Assembly (NCBI GenBank): GCA_021154885.1 | Contig: JAJKHS010000001.1 | Location: 1 to 64,000, forward strand | Length of the DNA stretch: 64,000 bases | Direction: 5' to 3' | DNA from: Thermoanaerobaculum sp. | GTDB lineage: Bacteria; Acidobacteriota; Thermoanaerobaculia; Multivoradales; UBA5704 | Part shown: positions 45,201-52,566 of the stretch, one piece after another | How positions within the stretch are numbered: the stretch's first letter is position 1 | How the letters are laid out: every line of letters starts with the position of its first letter | Program-made: the position numbers and the translations under genes | The notes under the pieces: generated by a model | What the model saw: only the letters and a program-made list of their open reading frames with translations | Told to the model about the DNA's origin: nothing | Database searches by the model: none

Positions 45201-45510
45201 GTCTCTCGCCAAGGATCCGGGCAGAGCCGAAATCGCCGCTGCGCTGACCCGGCGACGGAATGCCCTGCTCCTGGTCGGACGGCAGCTCCGCCAGCTTGCC
45301 GAGCAAGGTGCGTTGGGTCTTTCCATCGATATCCTGTGCCGTTCCTTCGTGCACCTGCACGTCAACCGTATGGCGGGTGCGGAAGGGCCATCGGAGCAAC
45401 GAATCCTGGCTCTCCTCTTGCGGACGCGCGAGAGCCTGGAGAAAGCGCCGGTCGGCGGCAAAGCCCGAGAAAGATCCGAAGTCGATCAGCCGGATCGGTC
45501 GCCAAGCTGA
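42286..45510 (+). CDS. lanB: LanB-type full-length dehydratase
   Basis: 1074 aa. The N-terminal lantibiotic dehydratase domain has ALYEPLDCVLVRTPLLPVRS, RYQIRMSTRPTPYGLFAGVA and RPDMAWLMDL. Its middle carries FPYLPRVEVGRVVLRPAQWR. The last ~300 residues form the thiopeptide-type (SpaB C-terminal) elimination domain: DWLYVKLYCPRDHEDDVI, WFFLRYSDPDPHLRVRFHG and HLHVNRMAG. Full-length LanB enzymes glutamylate Ser/Thr using Glu-tRNA and then eliminate glutamate. Its last 25 nt overlap the convergent VOC gene. No transporter or leader protease is nearby. Confidence 0.92.
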   Translation: MASPMRAAPAIRAAKAAPAPAQQGEALYEPLDCVLVRTPLLPVRSYLELADEERQLAAMSDPIVRRALAAGSPSLLGALERFQQSGLGRRDAERMRAKLLRYQIRMSTRPTPYGLFAGVALGRWGPETDLRVRATCSLTRTRPDMAWLMDLAMAAEAKPAVRRQLKVFTHPLAVIQAGRVCLSERAPTKAGGHGAPVSVRATGVVLRALELARSPIPYPELAARLCQTTPSATPEKVDKLLDELWAQTLLLTELRPPLTMVGPAQWIAGCLREIPEAAEDWTRLDSFLTAAAEWDRATPEESIERFRTLLAQVGAPQDGSQQTPVQADMAISIEGRIGNAVAAEAARAAELLLRLSPWPRGLSSLEGYRQAFANRYGLDREVSLLELLDSQRGLGPPSFQGHAATGPEPQKAAQRSQTLLHLACTALHDRQRVVVLDEVFLACLETGSPNSATAPLSLDLNVLVAARSAAAIEAGDFKLVVGPNLGAMAAGRNLARFAGLLAPDGLDALKRCAAAEQAHTGDQLWAEIVYLPANLRSANVVIRPPVRSYEVPFGVSVGVPASGAIPLDQLVVGIEESRFYVRWPAVGKRIVFSSGHMLNPHNAPAVARFLMDVSTDGRTLFSSFDWGPAEGFPYLPRVEVGRVVLRPAQWRIQKGDLAGGLDRWRDEWEVPRHVCLSFGDNRLVLDLDQAAQATELETELRKLGDSGGAILVQEVLPALEDAWLPGPGGHYYGELVVPMVLRRGAPALERRAAAAARTSIPQPAVDAASPAALAARYRPPGSDWLYVKLYCPRDHEDDVICGSMQTFAENAVASRLADSWFFLRYSDPDPHLRVRFHGSPERLRSQLFAHLCDWAGGLMSDGLCLKFVMDTYEQEIERFGGPEGMAAAEALFAADSLGATELVGLFREKRWPHDQTALLALSSDDLLGGLGFDEADRLRWYRQQTNDGGPEAGADYRQRKNVLRALLGQPLESLAKDPGRAEIAAALTRRRNALLLVGRQLRQLAEQGALGLSIDILCRSFVHLHVNRMAGAEGPSEQRILALLLRTRESLEKAPVGGKARERSEVDQPDRSPS

Positions 45511-45947
45511 GCGCGCACATACTCCGCCTCATACGTCGTCACCTCCAGCCGGTGCCCCCAGGGATCGTTGAAGTAGACGGAGAACGCCTTGCGATAGTCC
45601 TGCGGGGTGAGGGAGCGGATCTCCTCGCCCGCGTCGTTGCAGACCGGGTTGTCCCGGACGTGCTCCAGGAACTGTACGAAGCCGGGGCCGTCCACCCGGA
45701 AGGCCACGCGGTGGAAGCCCGCCGTGGGCCGATCCCGCTGCGGCTCGCCCGTGAACAGGGCCAGCATCGTCCCGCCTCCTTGGCTGGAGACATTGCTGGA
45801 GATCATCAGCGGGCCTCCGGGGTCCGCGGCCCAGTCTTCATGCTGGGGAAGAGGGGCGAGCCCCAGCGTCCGCTCGTACCAGCGGGCCGCCTCCCGGCGG
45901 TCGGGAACGAAGAATTCGACGTGATCGATCTGGTCCACCTTGAACAT
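45486..45947 (-). CDS. VOC (glyoxalase/bleomycin-resistance-like) family protein
   Basis: 153 aa from the ATG at 45947 behind GAGGAGGG. MFKVDQIDHVEFFVPDRREA, TAGFHRVAFRVDGPGFVQFL and VYFNDPWGHRLEVTTYEAEY form the two beta-alpha-beta-beta-beta modules with His and Glu metal ligands. Substrate unknown. A truncated second copy of its 3' part lies at 39713, so the two bracket the lanthipeptide genes. Confidence 0.87.
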   Translation of the reverse strand: MFKVDQIDHVEFFVPDRREAARWYERTLGLAPLPQHEDWAADPGGPLMISSNVSSQGGGTMLALFTGEPQRDRPTAGFHRVAFRVDGPGFVQFLEHVRDNPVCNDAGEEIRSLTPQDYRKAFSVYFNDPWGHRLEVTTYEAEYVRAQLGDRSG

Positions 45948-46116
45948 GTATCCCTCCTCAGGGCTCGTTCTTGCGAGACCCTGGAGCAGACCATAGGACA
46001 TTCACCTGATACAGCTCAAGGGGAGTCGTTTGACAAGACTGCACGTTTCTGTCAGCCTGATTCAGGAATTCATGGCTCTCTGTGGGGTGGCAGGGCAGGT
46101 ACAAGGGGACACACGT

Positions 46117-46443
46117 ATGAGAAAGAACGTCATTTTCATTGTCATCTTGGTTGCCGTCGTGGCGACCACTTTCCTCCCCACCCCCGCAGCAGCCTGCTAC
46201 GGCTACTGCGATGATTTGAATCATTGCCGAATCTCGCTCGGGGTCACCGGGATGACCTGCAGCAACTTGGGGGGCGGCTGCATTGAATACCCGGATCAAG
46301 GCTGTGGCGGCGGCGGTTTGGCAGCCTTGCCCAGCAACGTGCCGGTGTTGACCCAAGAGGCATTTGTCGCCTCCCTCGCCGGGAAAACTTCCGCTCCCTC
46401 TCCCTCTCGCGCCATCGTGGCGTGCAGCGTGGGGTCCGACTAA
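46117..46443 (+). CDS. Small secreted Cys-rich protein
   Basis: 108 aa; AAGGGG lies 9 nt before the ATG. Signal peptide MRKNVIFIVILVAVVATTFL with cleavage near PAAA. The mature N-terminus CYGYCDDLNHC, then MTCSNLGGGC and DQGC, has seven Cys in 40 residues; an Ala/Ser/Pro-rich tail follows. It may be a disulfide-bonded secreted peptide, possibly connected with the neighbouring RiPP genes; nothing proves this. Confidence 0.65.
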   Translation: MRKNVIFIVILVAVVATTFLPTPAAACYGYCDDLNHCRISLGVTGMTCSNLGGGCIEYPDQGCGGGGLAALPSNVPVLTQEAFVASLAGKTSAPSPSRAIVACSVGSD

Positions 46444-46598
46444 CCGCTGAGTGCCCTGATCTCGCCCCACAGAGAGTCCCTGCGGCGCCGCAGCAGCTTG
46501 CGGCGCCTGTCCCTTGCACGTGGTCGGCCAGGGCCGGGCCCGAAACGTTTCTGGCCCAAGCGCGTACTGAGCTGAGGATCACGGCGGGAGACGATCTC

Positions 46599-46731
46599 AT
46601 GAAGCTCACGATCGAGGGAGTGGGGAGCGCTACAAGGGGAACTTCTGGGGGCTGCGGGAGTTCTCCCTGGAGCTCGGGCCGGGGGTGCTCGGCCTGCTGG
46701 GGCGAACGGAGCAGGGAAGTCGACGCTCACC
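46599..46731 (+). pseudogene. ABC-transporter ATPase remnant cut off at Walker A
   Basis: Starts MKLTIEGVG, then continues in a second frame as RYKGNFWGLREFSLELGPGV, and in a third as GANGAGKSTLT. Two single-base indels and a 3' end at the Walker A loop show decay. Dispersed repeat copy D begins about 20 nt later, so the rest of the gene is gone. The 46444-46598 stretch before it holds no recognisable gene. Confidence 0.8.
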
Positions 46732-46752
46732 CCAAATCTCCCCCTCCTCCGC

Positions 46753-46855
46753 CCAAGCCCCTCATCACCCCGGCCCTCTTCTCCCCTCGCCCTCCCCCCA
46801 ACCGGGAGCAGAGGGAGAAAGGCAAGAACCCCGATCTGCGTTCCCCTCTCCCGGC
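46753..46855. repeat. Dispersed palindromic repeat, copy D
   Basis: Same order and orientation as copy C: CCCCTCATCACCCCGGCCCTC, a degenerate CCCTCTTCTCCC..GGGAGCAGAGGG hairpin, GAGAAAGGCAAGAACC and TTCCCCTCTCCCGG. The second hairpin has lost its right arm. Confidence 0.85.
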
Positions 46856-46870
46856 CGTCCTTTTCAGGCT

Positions 46871-47024
46871 CCATCCGCCGGTAGCGCCCGCCGTTCATCC
46901 GATAGTCTTGGAGCCGGGGTCTGAGGTACTCCCCCTTGACGTCATGGATGAAGTCGCCTTCAGGTATGGGGAGCCGCTCGGTTTCCGGATACCAGTAATC
47001 GCTTTTGAGCACGGAGGCGTCCAT
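46871..47024 (-). pseudogene. Possible gene fragment running into repeat D
   Basis: A minus-strand frame from the ATG at 47024 reads MDASVLKSDYWYPETERLPI, HDVKGEYLRPRLQDYRMNGG and then enters repeat D. It looks coding but has no proper end, so it may be a gene whose 3' part was replaced by the repeat. Not recognised. Confidence 0.35.
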
Positions 47025-47081
47025 ACGGACCACGGTAGCAAGGTGTCCGGCGACGGTCCGCCATTGGGCTATGCTTCGCCC

Positions 47082-49073
47082 ATGACCGACAACCTCTGGA
47101 ACGACGCTGAAGCCGCCGGCTATCCGGGCGACCTCGGCTTGCGGGTGTACACGTCGCGCCTGTTGGGGCGCGACAAGAGCCTGGTGCTGCACGGCGGCGG
47201 CAACACGTCGGTGAAGGTGCGGGAGCCCAACCTCTTCGGCGAAGAGGAGGACGTCCTCTACGTCAAGGGGTCCGGGTGGGACCTGGAGACGATCGAGGCC
47301 GAGGGGTTCGCGCCCGTGCGCCTGGCACCGGCCCTGCGCCTCGCCTCGCTGGCGCGCCTCTCCGATCCGCAGATGGTCAACGAGCTGCGGACTGCCATGA
47401 CCCGGGCCTCCGCGCCCATGCCCTCCGTCGAGGCCATCCTCCACGCCGCGCTCCCTTTCAAGTACGTGGACCACACCCACGCCGACGCCGTGGTGACGGT
47501 GACCAACACCCCCGGCGGCGAGGCGCGGGTGCGGGAGATCTACGGCGGCTCCGTGGTCGTCATCCCCTACGTCATGCCCGGCTTCGACCTCGCCCGCCTG
47601 TGCGCCCAGCGGTTCGCCGCCGAGGCCGGGCCGGAGACGGTCGGCATGGTGCTCCTGAACCACGGCATCTTCTCCTTCGGCGCGACGGCGCGGGAGTCCT
47701 ACGAGCGGATGATCCACCTCGTGAGCCTGGCGGAGGTCTACCTGAAACGCCTCGGCGCCTGGGAGCTGGGGCCATTCCCCGAGCCTGCGGACTCCGTTGC
47801 CACGGCCGACCTCGCCCGGCTACGACATGAGATCTCGAAGGCAGCGGGATTTCCCATGCTCCTCGCCTCCCGCCGGAACGCCCGCAATGCCCGTAGCAGG
47901 GCCTTCGCACGCCGGCCGGACGCTGCCGCCGTCTCGCAGCAGGGGCCGGCCACGCCGGACCACGTCATCCGCACCAAGCGCCTCCCCCTGCTGGGACGGA
48001 ACCCGGAGGACGTGGAAGGCTACGCTCGCGCCTACCGTGACTACTTCTCGGAGTATGCACCTCAGGCCGCCTCGCCCAAGACGATCCTCGATCCGGCGCC
48101 GCGGGTGATCCTCGATCCCGAGCTGGGCCTGCTCACGGCCGGCCGCACGGCGAAGGACGCCGCCATCGCCGCCGAGATCTACGAGCACACCATGGACGTC
48201 ATCGAGCGGGCCGAGCGCCTGGGCGGCTACCGGGCCCTCTCCGCCCGCGACCTCTTCGACGTCGAGTACTGGGACCTGGAGCAGGCCAAACTGGCCAAAG
48301 CCGGCAAGCCGCCCGTCTTCGCCGGCGAGGTGGCCCTGGTTACCGGCGCAGCGTCGGGGATCGGCCACGCCTGCGCCGACTCCCTCCTCGCTCGCGGCGC
48401 CGCGGTGGTGGGGCTGGACGTCGACCCGAAGATCGAAAACCTCCTCGCGCGTCCGGATTTCCTGGGCCTCCGCTGCGACGTCACGGCCGAGGAGGAGTTG
48501 CGCCGCGCCGTGGCCACGGCCGTCGAGGCCTTCGGCGGCGTGGACCTCCTGATCCTGAACGCCGGCATCTTCCCGGCCAGTCGCCGCATCGCCGACCTCC
48601 CCCTCGCGGAATGGGACCGCGTGATGCGGGTGAACCTGGACGCCAACCTGCTCCTCCTGCGCCTCTGCCATCCGCTGCTGCGGCTCGCTCCGGCGGGCGG
48701 CCGGGTGGTGGTGATCGGCTCGAAGAACGTCCCCGCTCCCGGCCCGGGCGCGGCGGCCTACTCGGCCTCCAAGGCGGCCCTCCAGCAGCTCGCCCGGGTG
48801 GCGGCCCTCGAGTGGGGGGCGGACGGCATCCGCATCAACACCCTCCATCCCAACGCCGTCTTCGACACCGGCGTGTGGACGGACGAGGTCCTCGCCTCGC
48901 GCGCCGCCGCCTACGGCCTCACGGTTGCGGAGTACAAGACCCACAACGTGCTGCGGGTGGAGGTATCGAGCCGCGACGTGGCCGAGCTGGCCGCCGAGAT
49001 GTGTGGCCCGCGCTTCGCCAAGACGACCGGCGCCTGGCTGCCGGTGGACGGCGGCAACGAGCGGGTGATCTAG
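47082..49073 (+). CDS. Bifunctional class II aldolase / short-chain dehydrogenase
   Basis: 663 aa. The N-terminal ~410 residues are a class II aldolase/adducin domain (HGGGNTSVKVR, YVDHTHADAVVTVTNTPGG and a later LLNHGIFSFG) with zinc-binding His residues. The C-terminal ~230 residues are a Rossmann-fold SDR: VALVTGAASGIGHACADSLL, LNAGIFPAS, and the catalytic AAYSASKAALQQLAR (Tyr-x-x-x-Lys). The fusion matches the RhaD/RhaE-type enzymes that cleave a sugar phosphate and oxidise lactaldehyde; the exact sugar is uncertain. No strong ribosome site before the ATG. Confidence 0.88.
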   Translation: MTDNLWNDAEAAGYPGDLGLRVYTSRLLGRDKSLVLHGGGNTSVKVREPNLFGEEEDVLYVKGSGWDLETIEAEGFAPVRLAPALRLASLARLSDPQMVNELRTAMTRASAPMPSVEAILHAALPFKYVDHTHADAVVTVTNTPGGEARVREIYGGSVVVIPYVMPGFDLARLCAQRFAAEAGPETVGMVLLNHGIFSFGATARESYERMIHLVSLAEVYLKRLGAWELGPFPEPADSVATADLARLRHEISKAAGFPMLLASRRNARNARSRAFARRPDAAAVSQQGPATPDHVIRTKRLPLLGRNPEDVEGYARAYRDYFSEYAPQAASPKTILDPAPRVILDPELGLLTAGRTAKDAAIAAEIYEHTMDVIERAERLGGYRALSARDLFDVEYWDLEQAKLAKAGKPPVFAGEVALVTGAASGIGHACADSLLARGAAVVGLDVDPKIENLLARPDFLGLRCDVTAEEELRRAVATAVEAFGGVDLLILNAGIFPASRRIADLPLAEWDRVMRVNLDANLLLLRLCHPLLRLAPAGGRVVVIGSKNVPAPGPGAAAYSASKAALQQLARVAALEWGADGIRINTLHPNAVFDTGVWTDEVLASRAAAYGLTVAEYKTHNVLRVEVSSRDVAELAAEMCGPRFAKTTGAWLPVDGGNERVI

Positions 49074-49168
49074 TCTTTGTAAATTGCCGGGTTTCGTTTA
49101 GGGTAGGGGCGGGTCTGGACGGAAGGGCGGGGGCTCGACCCGCCATGGGAGACGCAGAGGAGAGAAAG

Positions 49169-49630
49169 ATGGCGAAGTACTCCAGTTGGGTCCACGGCAA
49201 CGCGCTCACCGTCGAATCGCCGGAGAACCTCTTGCGCGTGGGGCACTACGGATGGGGCGCGGACATGCTGATCCTTCCTGGCAAGGGGAGCTGGTTTCAC
49301 ATTCCACTGCCCACGCCGGTGATCGTGAACGACGTCCGCGCCCACCTGCAGCGCGTCTTCATCCTGTTCAAGAGCGAGTCCGGGAGCATCCGCAACGTCC
49401 ACGTTTACGATGGCTCGTCCAAGCCCCAGGAGCTCAACGACCTGCTCCTCGAGGGCGAGCATCGCCTGAGCCTGGACGCGCAAAATACCTTTCCTCTCGA
49501 GAAGCCCCACACGGTGGTATGGGGGATCGGAATCTCCTTCTATTTCGTGGCCGACATCGGCATCGACACGCCGACCCCGGCCGCGCGTCTGATCGTCGGA
49601 GCGGCCGGGGGAGACTTCTACGCGGGATGA
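49169..49630 (+). CDS. DUF6623-like unknown protein
   Basis: 153 aa. The start is the ATG after AGGAGAGAAAG. MAKYSSWVHGNALTVESPEN and GKGSWFHIPLPTPVIVNDV lead a beta-rich protein that ends FYFVADIGIDTPTPAARLIV. It is similar to small uncharacterised proteins I associate with DUF6623. No signal peptide. Stands alone 95 nt behind the aldolase gene. Confidence 0.65.
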   Translation: MAKYSSWVHGNALTVESPENLLRVGHYGWGADMLILPGKGSWFHIPLPTPVIVNDVRAHLQRVFILFKSESGSIRNVHVYDGSSKPQELNDLLLEGEHRLSLDAQNTFPLEKPHTVVWGIGISFYFVADIGIDTPTPAARLIVGAAGGDFYAG

Positions 49631-49732
49631 GTCGATCCCCGCTCAGCAGACCTTGTGGAGGCTGGGAGAGAGAGGGTTGGGAGAGCGGGGGCCAACGGTA
49701 CGCTTTGCGGCAGAGCAGCGATAATAGCCACC

Positions 49733-50791
49733 ATGCGCCTCTTCGCCCGGCTCCTCGCGACGTGGTTCCTCCTCCTGGCAGTGTCCTCGCCGGCGCTTCC
49801 CGCCGATCCTCCCGTGCAGGTCCGCATCGTCACCGACGAGGCGGACGCGGCGCTCGCCATCCTGGGGGAGCGGCGGGAGGCGGGAAGGGTGAAGCCCGCG
49901 AGCTGGGACCGGCTCTGGAAGAGCCAGGGATTCGCGCGGCTGAAGAAGCGGCAGGAGTCCTTCGGCGTCAAGGACGTGGAGCAGGGATTCCGCGACTTTC
50001 TGACCTCGGACGAGCCGCTGGCCCGTCTCGCCGATCTTCGGCGGAGCGTGGCGGACTGGAAGCACCTCGACGTCACCGCCGCCGCGCGCCGGGCCGCCGC
50101 CTATCTCCCGCCGGGATTCCGGCTCCGTGCGACGCTCTACCCGGTGATCAAGAAGACGGAAAACAGCTTTGTCTTCGAGCTCAAGACCGATCCCGCGATC
50201 TTCTTCTACGTGGACCCGAAAAAGGCGCCCGCGCAGCTCGAGAACACCCTGGCCCACGAGCTGCACCATGTGGGGCTGGCGGGCTGCCCCAAGCCTTCGG
50301 GACTCGACAAGCTGCCGGCCGCACAGCAGAGGGCCTTCGATGAGCTGGGCGGCTTCGGCGAAGGCCTTGCCGTGCTCGCCGCCGCCGGCGGTCCGGACGT
50401 CCACCCGCACGCCACGAGCGGGCCGGACGCCTGGCTGGTCTGGGAGCGCGACGTCGCCGACTTCAACGCCGACGTGCGGCGGCTGGAGGCCTTCTTCCGC
50501 GAGGTCCTGGCCGGCCATCTCTCCGAGGAGGAGGAGAACAAGAAGCTCTTCACCTTCATCAACACCGGCGATGTTCCACAGGGAGCCTTCTACACCGTCG
50601 GCTGGAAGATGGCGGCGATGATCGAGCGGGCGCAGGGGAGGGACGCTCTGCTGAAGACGGTCTGCGATCCGCGGACCCTCCTCTTCGCCTACAATGAAGT
50701 GGCGGCGGCCCATCCCCGCGGCGACGGCGCGGTGCTGGCGACGTGGAGCCCCGATCTCCTGGCGGCGCTCCGTGGGGAATCGCCGCGTTGA
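49733..50791 (+). CDS. DUF5700-type putative secreted zinc protease
   Basis: 352 aa; signal peptide MRLFARLLATWFLLLAVSSP. An HExxH motif appears in NTLAHELHHVGLAG (~residue 180) with a downstream GFGEGLAVLAAAGG that supplies the third ligand Glu, and a C-terminal GWKMAAMIERAQGRDALL helix. This matches the putative metallopeptidases grouped as DUF5700. Weak ribosome site. The upstream 49640-49700 contains a decayed piece of the dispersed hairpin repeat. Confidence 0.75.
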   Translation: MRLFARLLATWFLLLAVSSPALPADPPVQVRIVTDEADAALAILGERREAGRVKPASWDRLWKSQGFARLKKRQESFGVKDVEQGFRDFLTSDEPLARLADLRRSVADWKHLDVTAAARRAAAYLPPGFRLRATLYPVIKKTENSFVFELKTDPAIFFYVDPKKAPAQLENTLAHELHHVGLAGCPKPSGLDKLPAAQQRAFDELGGFGEGLAVLAAAGGPDVHPHATSGPDAWLVWERDVADFNADVRRLEAFFREVLAGHLSEEEENKKLFTFINTGDVPQGAFYTVGWKMAAMIERAQGRDALLKTVCDPRTLLFAYNEVAAAHPRGDGAVLATWSPDLLAALRGESPR

Positions 50792-50863
50792 AATCCGGGT
50801 GCGGGCCGCGGCAACCCGGTGATCTGCTCGCCCAGCGTCCCCCCGGGCTCCCAGACGGCGTTC

Positions 50864-51226
50864 CTACACCTCTGACCTCGCGCGCCTACACGGGCACCCG
50901 CAGCCCCGGGCAGATTTCCCGCTGCATTACACAAAATCCCCTTTGTGTCTACACCTCCGCCCATCGTTCTACACCTCTATTCCTTTGCGTTCTGCAGATC
51001 GTCCAAATTCGTACACAAAAACTACTCCAGGATGTGCAAATTGCTGCTGGAGAGCGCGCCGCACGGCCTTGTCCACACCAAAACACGGGCGAAAGGTGTA
51101 GGACATGGCCCCGCCAAGCTCCGCGCGCGTCGATCTACACGCAAAGCGCGACAAGTCGTGTAGGGAGGAGGCCGCTCTACACAGGGCAACGGGTGGAGGG
51201 TGTATCTCAGAAGGGTTCCCGTGTAT
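50864..51226. promoter_or_regulatory. Cluster of CTACAC motifs upstream of vapBC
   Basis: CTACAC occurs at 50864, 50886, 50949, 50969, 51135 and 51177, and inverted as GTGTAG at 51096 and 51158. GTGTAT variants follow at 51200 and 51221. CTACACG/CGTGTAG at 51135-51163 forms a palindrome with 7-bp arms. TATACT at 51224-51229 is a possible -10 box. The 535-nt gap holds no gene; repeated motifs before a TA operon suggest operators for the antitoxin. Confidence 0.6.
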
Positions 51227-51326
51227 ACTCCGCGCCAAGCTGTGTACGCCGCTGGTTGCGGGCCGCCCTGTTCCGTCGCGCTCGGTGCGCGATCAGTGGG
51301 CGGCCCGAAATTTCGAGGGAGAGACG

Positions 51327-51521
51327 ATGCGGATCAACGTCGAAGTGGACGAAAAGCTGCTGATGAAGTCGCTGCAGCTGACGGGGCTGCCCACGTACCG
51401 GGCGGCGTTGAACGAGGCGTTGACGGCGCTGGTCGGGCTCTACGAGCAGGGCGAGGTGAGGGGGCTGCGGGGGAAGCTCCACCGCGAGCCGGACCTGCCG
51501 CGCGAACGGCGGAGACGCTGA
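51327..51521 (+). CDS. vapB: VapB-family antitoxin
   Basis: 64 aa; GAGGGAGA lies before the ATG. MRINVEVDEKLLMKSLQLTG followed by LPTYRAALNEALTALVGLYE is the ribbon-helix-helix pattern of VapB proteins. The basic tail ends LPRERRRR. It neutralises the VapC encoded 2 nt downstream and normally represses its own promoter; the upstream CTACAC cluster may be its binding region. Confidence 0.88.
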   Translation: MRINVEVDEKLLMKSLQLTGLPTYRAALNEALTALVGLYEQGEVRGLRGKLHREPDLPRERRRR

Positions 51522-51523
51522 CC

Positions 51524-51928
51524 GTGTGGCTCCTCGTCGACTCCACCGTCTGGATCGACTACTTCGAGGGCGCCGTCACGCCGCAGACGGACTTCCTGGA
51601 CCGCGCCCTGGGCTGGAGCTCCGTGGCCATCGGCGACCTGATCCAGGCCGAGGTCCTCGCCGGCTACCTGGACGAGCGGCAGCGCGAGCTGGCCGAGGAC
51701 GCCCTCCGCCGCTTCCGCCGCGTGACCATCGGCGGCTTCGACCTCGCCCGCGTCGCCGCCCGCAACTCCCGCATCCTGCTGGCGAAGGGCCTTCCCGCCC
51801 CCGCCACCATCGAATGCCTCGTCGCCACCTTCGCCCTCGAAAATCACTGGAACCTGCTCCACGCCAGCCCCGGCTACGAGCCCTTCGAGCAACACCTTGG
51901 CTTGAAGGTGCCCTCCCTGGGTCCGTAG
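51524..51928 (+). CDS. vapC: VapC-family PIN ribonuclease toxin
   Basis: 134 aa from a GTG. LLVDSTVWIDYFEGA supplies the first PIN acidic residues, AIGDLIQAEVLAGYLDE the conserved Glu, and APATIECLVATFALENHWNL has the position where D is usual (TIECLVATFA); the third acidic residue is partly replaced. It lies 2 nt behind vapB. VapC toxins cut tRNA or rRNA. Confidence 0.88.
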   Translation: MWLLVDSTVWIDYFEGAVTPQTDFLDRALGWSSVAIGDLIQAEVLAGYLDERQRELAEDALRRFRRVTIGGFDLARVAARNSRILLAKGLPAPATIECLVATFALENHWNLLHASPGYEPFEQHLGLKVPSLGP

Positions 51929-51935
51929 CGCGTGC

Positions 51936-52450
51936 TCACTCCACCTTCACCACCATCGCCGTGACCTTCGCCCCCTCGACCCGGACCACCAGATAGTGGT
52001 GGTACCCGCCGGTGGCGAGCGTCGCCTTGCGGGTCAGGGGCGCGCCGGCGCCGCCGGTGATCACGTACGCCGGCTTCGTTCCCGCCGGGTCCTGACCGGC
52101 GAGAGTCGCCTCGAGAGCGGCCAACTGGTCCGGCCCGACATAGCCGTTGTACTCGCACTTGGGGAGCTTGACGCCCGCGGGCACGACGTCGTCCGTGTTG
52201 ACCGCCAGGAAAGCCGAGTTGCCGTAGCGGAAGACGCCGAAGGGCTGGCCCATGGAGGTGGTCCAGAAGCGCAGCAGATTACCGCTCGGATCGGGCCCGT
52301 CGATCGCCTTCGGACAGCTCTTCGAATCGGCCTTGAGATTGAGCTCATGGTTGCCGGGCGCGGCGAAGACCGGCACGCCGGCTCTCCTTCACGATGCCCA
52401 GGAACTCGTCATATTCCTTCTTCATCTTCTTCTCGTGCGTGGGCCGAAAC
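51936..52450 (-). pseudogene. Metallophosphoesterase, N-terminally truncated and frameshifted
   Basis: The readable C-terminal part starts PVFAAPGNHELNLKA (GNHE metal motif) and runs FAVNTDD-like sequence, GTKPAYVITGGAGAPL and GGYHHYLVVRVEG to the stop at 51936. Upstream, KKEYDEFLGIVKES continues in another frame after one extra base near 52383, and the N-terminal metal-binding half is missing. Confidence 0.75.
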
Positions 52451-52509
52451 GGTGAGGCGAAACAGCGGGACGTGCAGCGACTGGAGAAGGGACGGATCGC
52501 GGCTCGCCG

Positions 52510-52537
52510 GCCCTCCTCTCCCTTTCAGGAGAGGAGG
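52510..52537. terminator. 11-bp perfect hairpin
   Basis: CCCTCCTCTCC pairs with GGAGAGGAGGG across the loop CTTTCA, downstream of the 52567-53430 gene. No T tract. Sequence style resembles the dispersed palindromic repeats; it may be a short relative that ends transcription. Confidence 0.5.
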
Positions 52538-52566
52538 GCGAACAGGCAAGCTTCCTTGGCAGTCTT

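Noticed and set aside
49081-49168. Possible RNA gene in the gap after the aldolase
   Set aside because: No tRNA-like or riboswitch-like folding is apparent; the gap is short and GC-rich. No tRNA or rRNA gene was recognised anywhere in the window.
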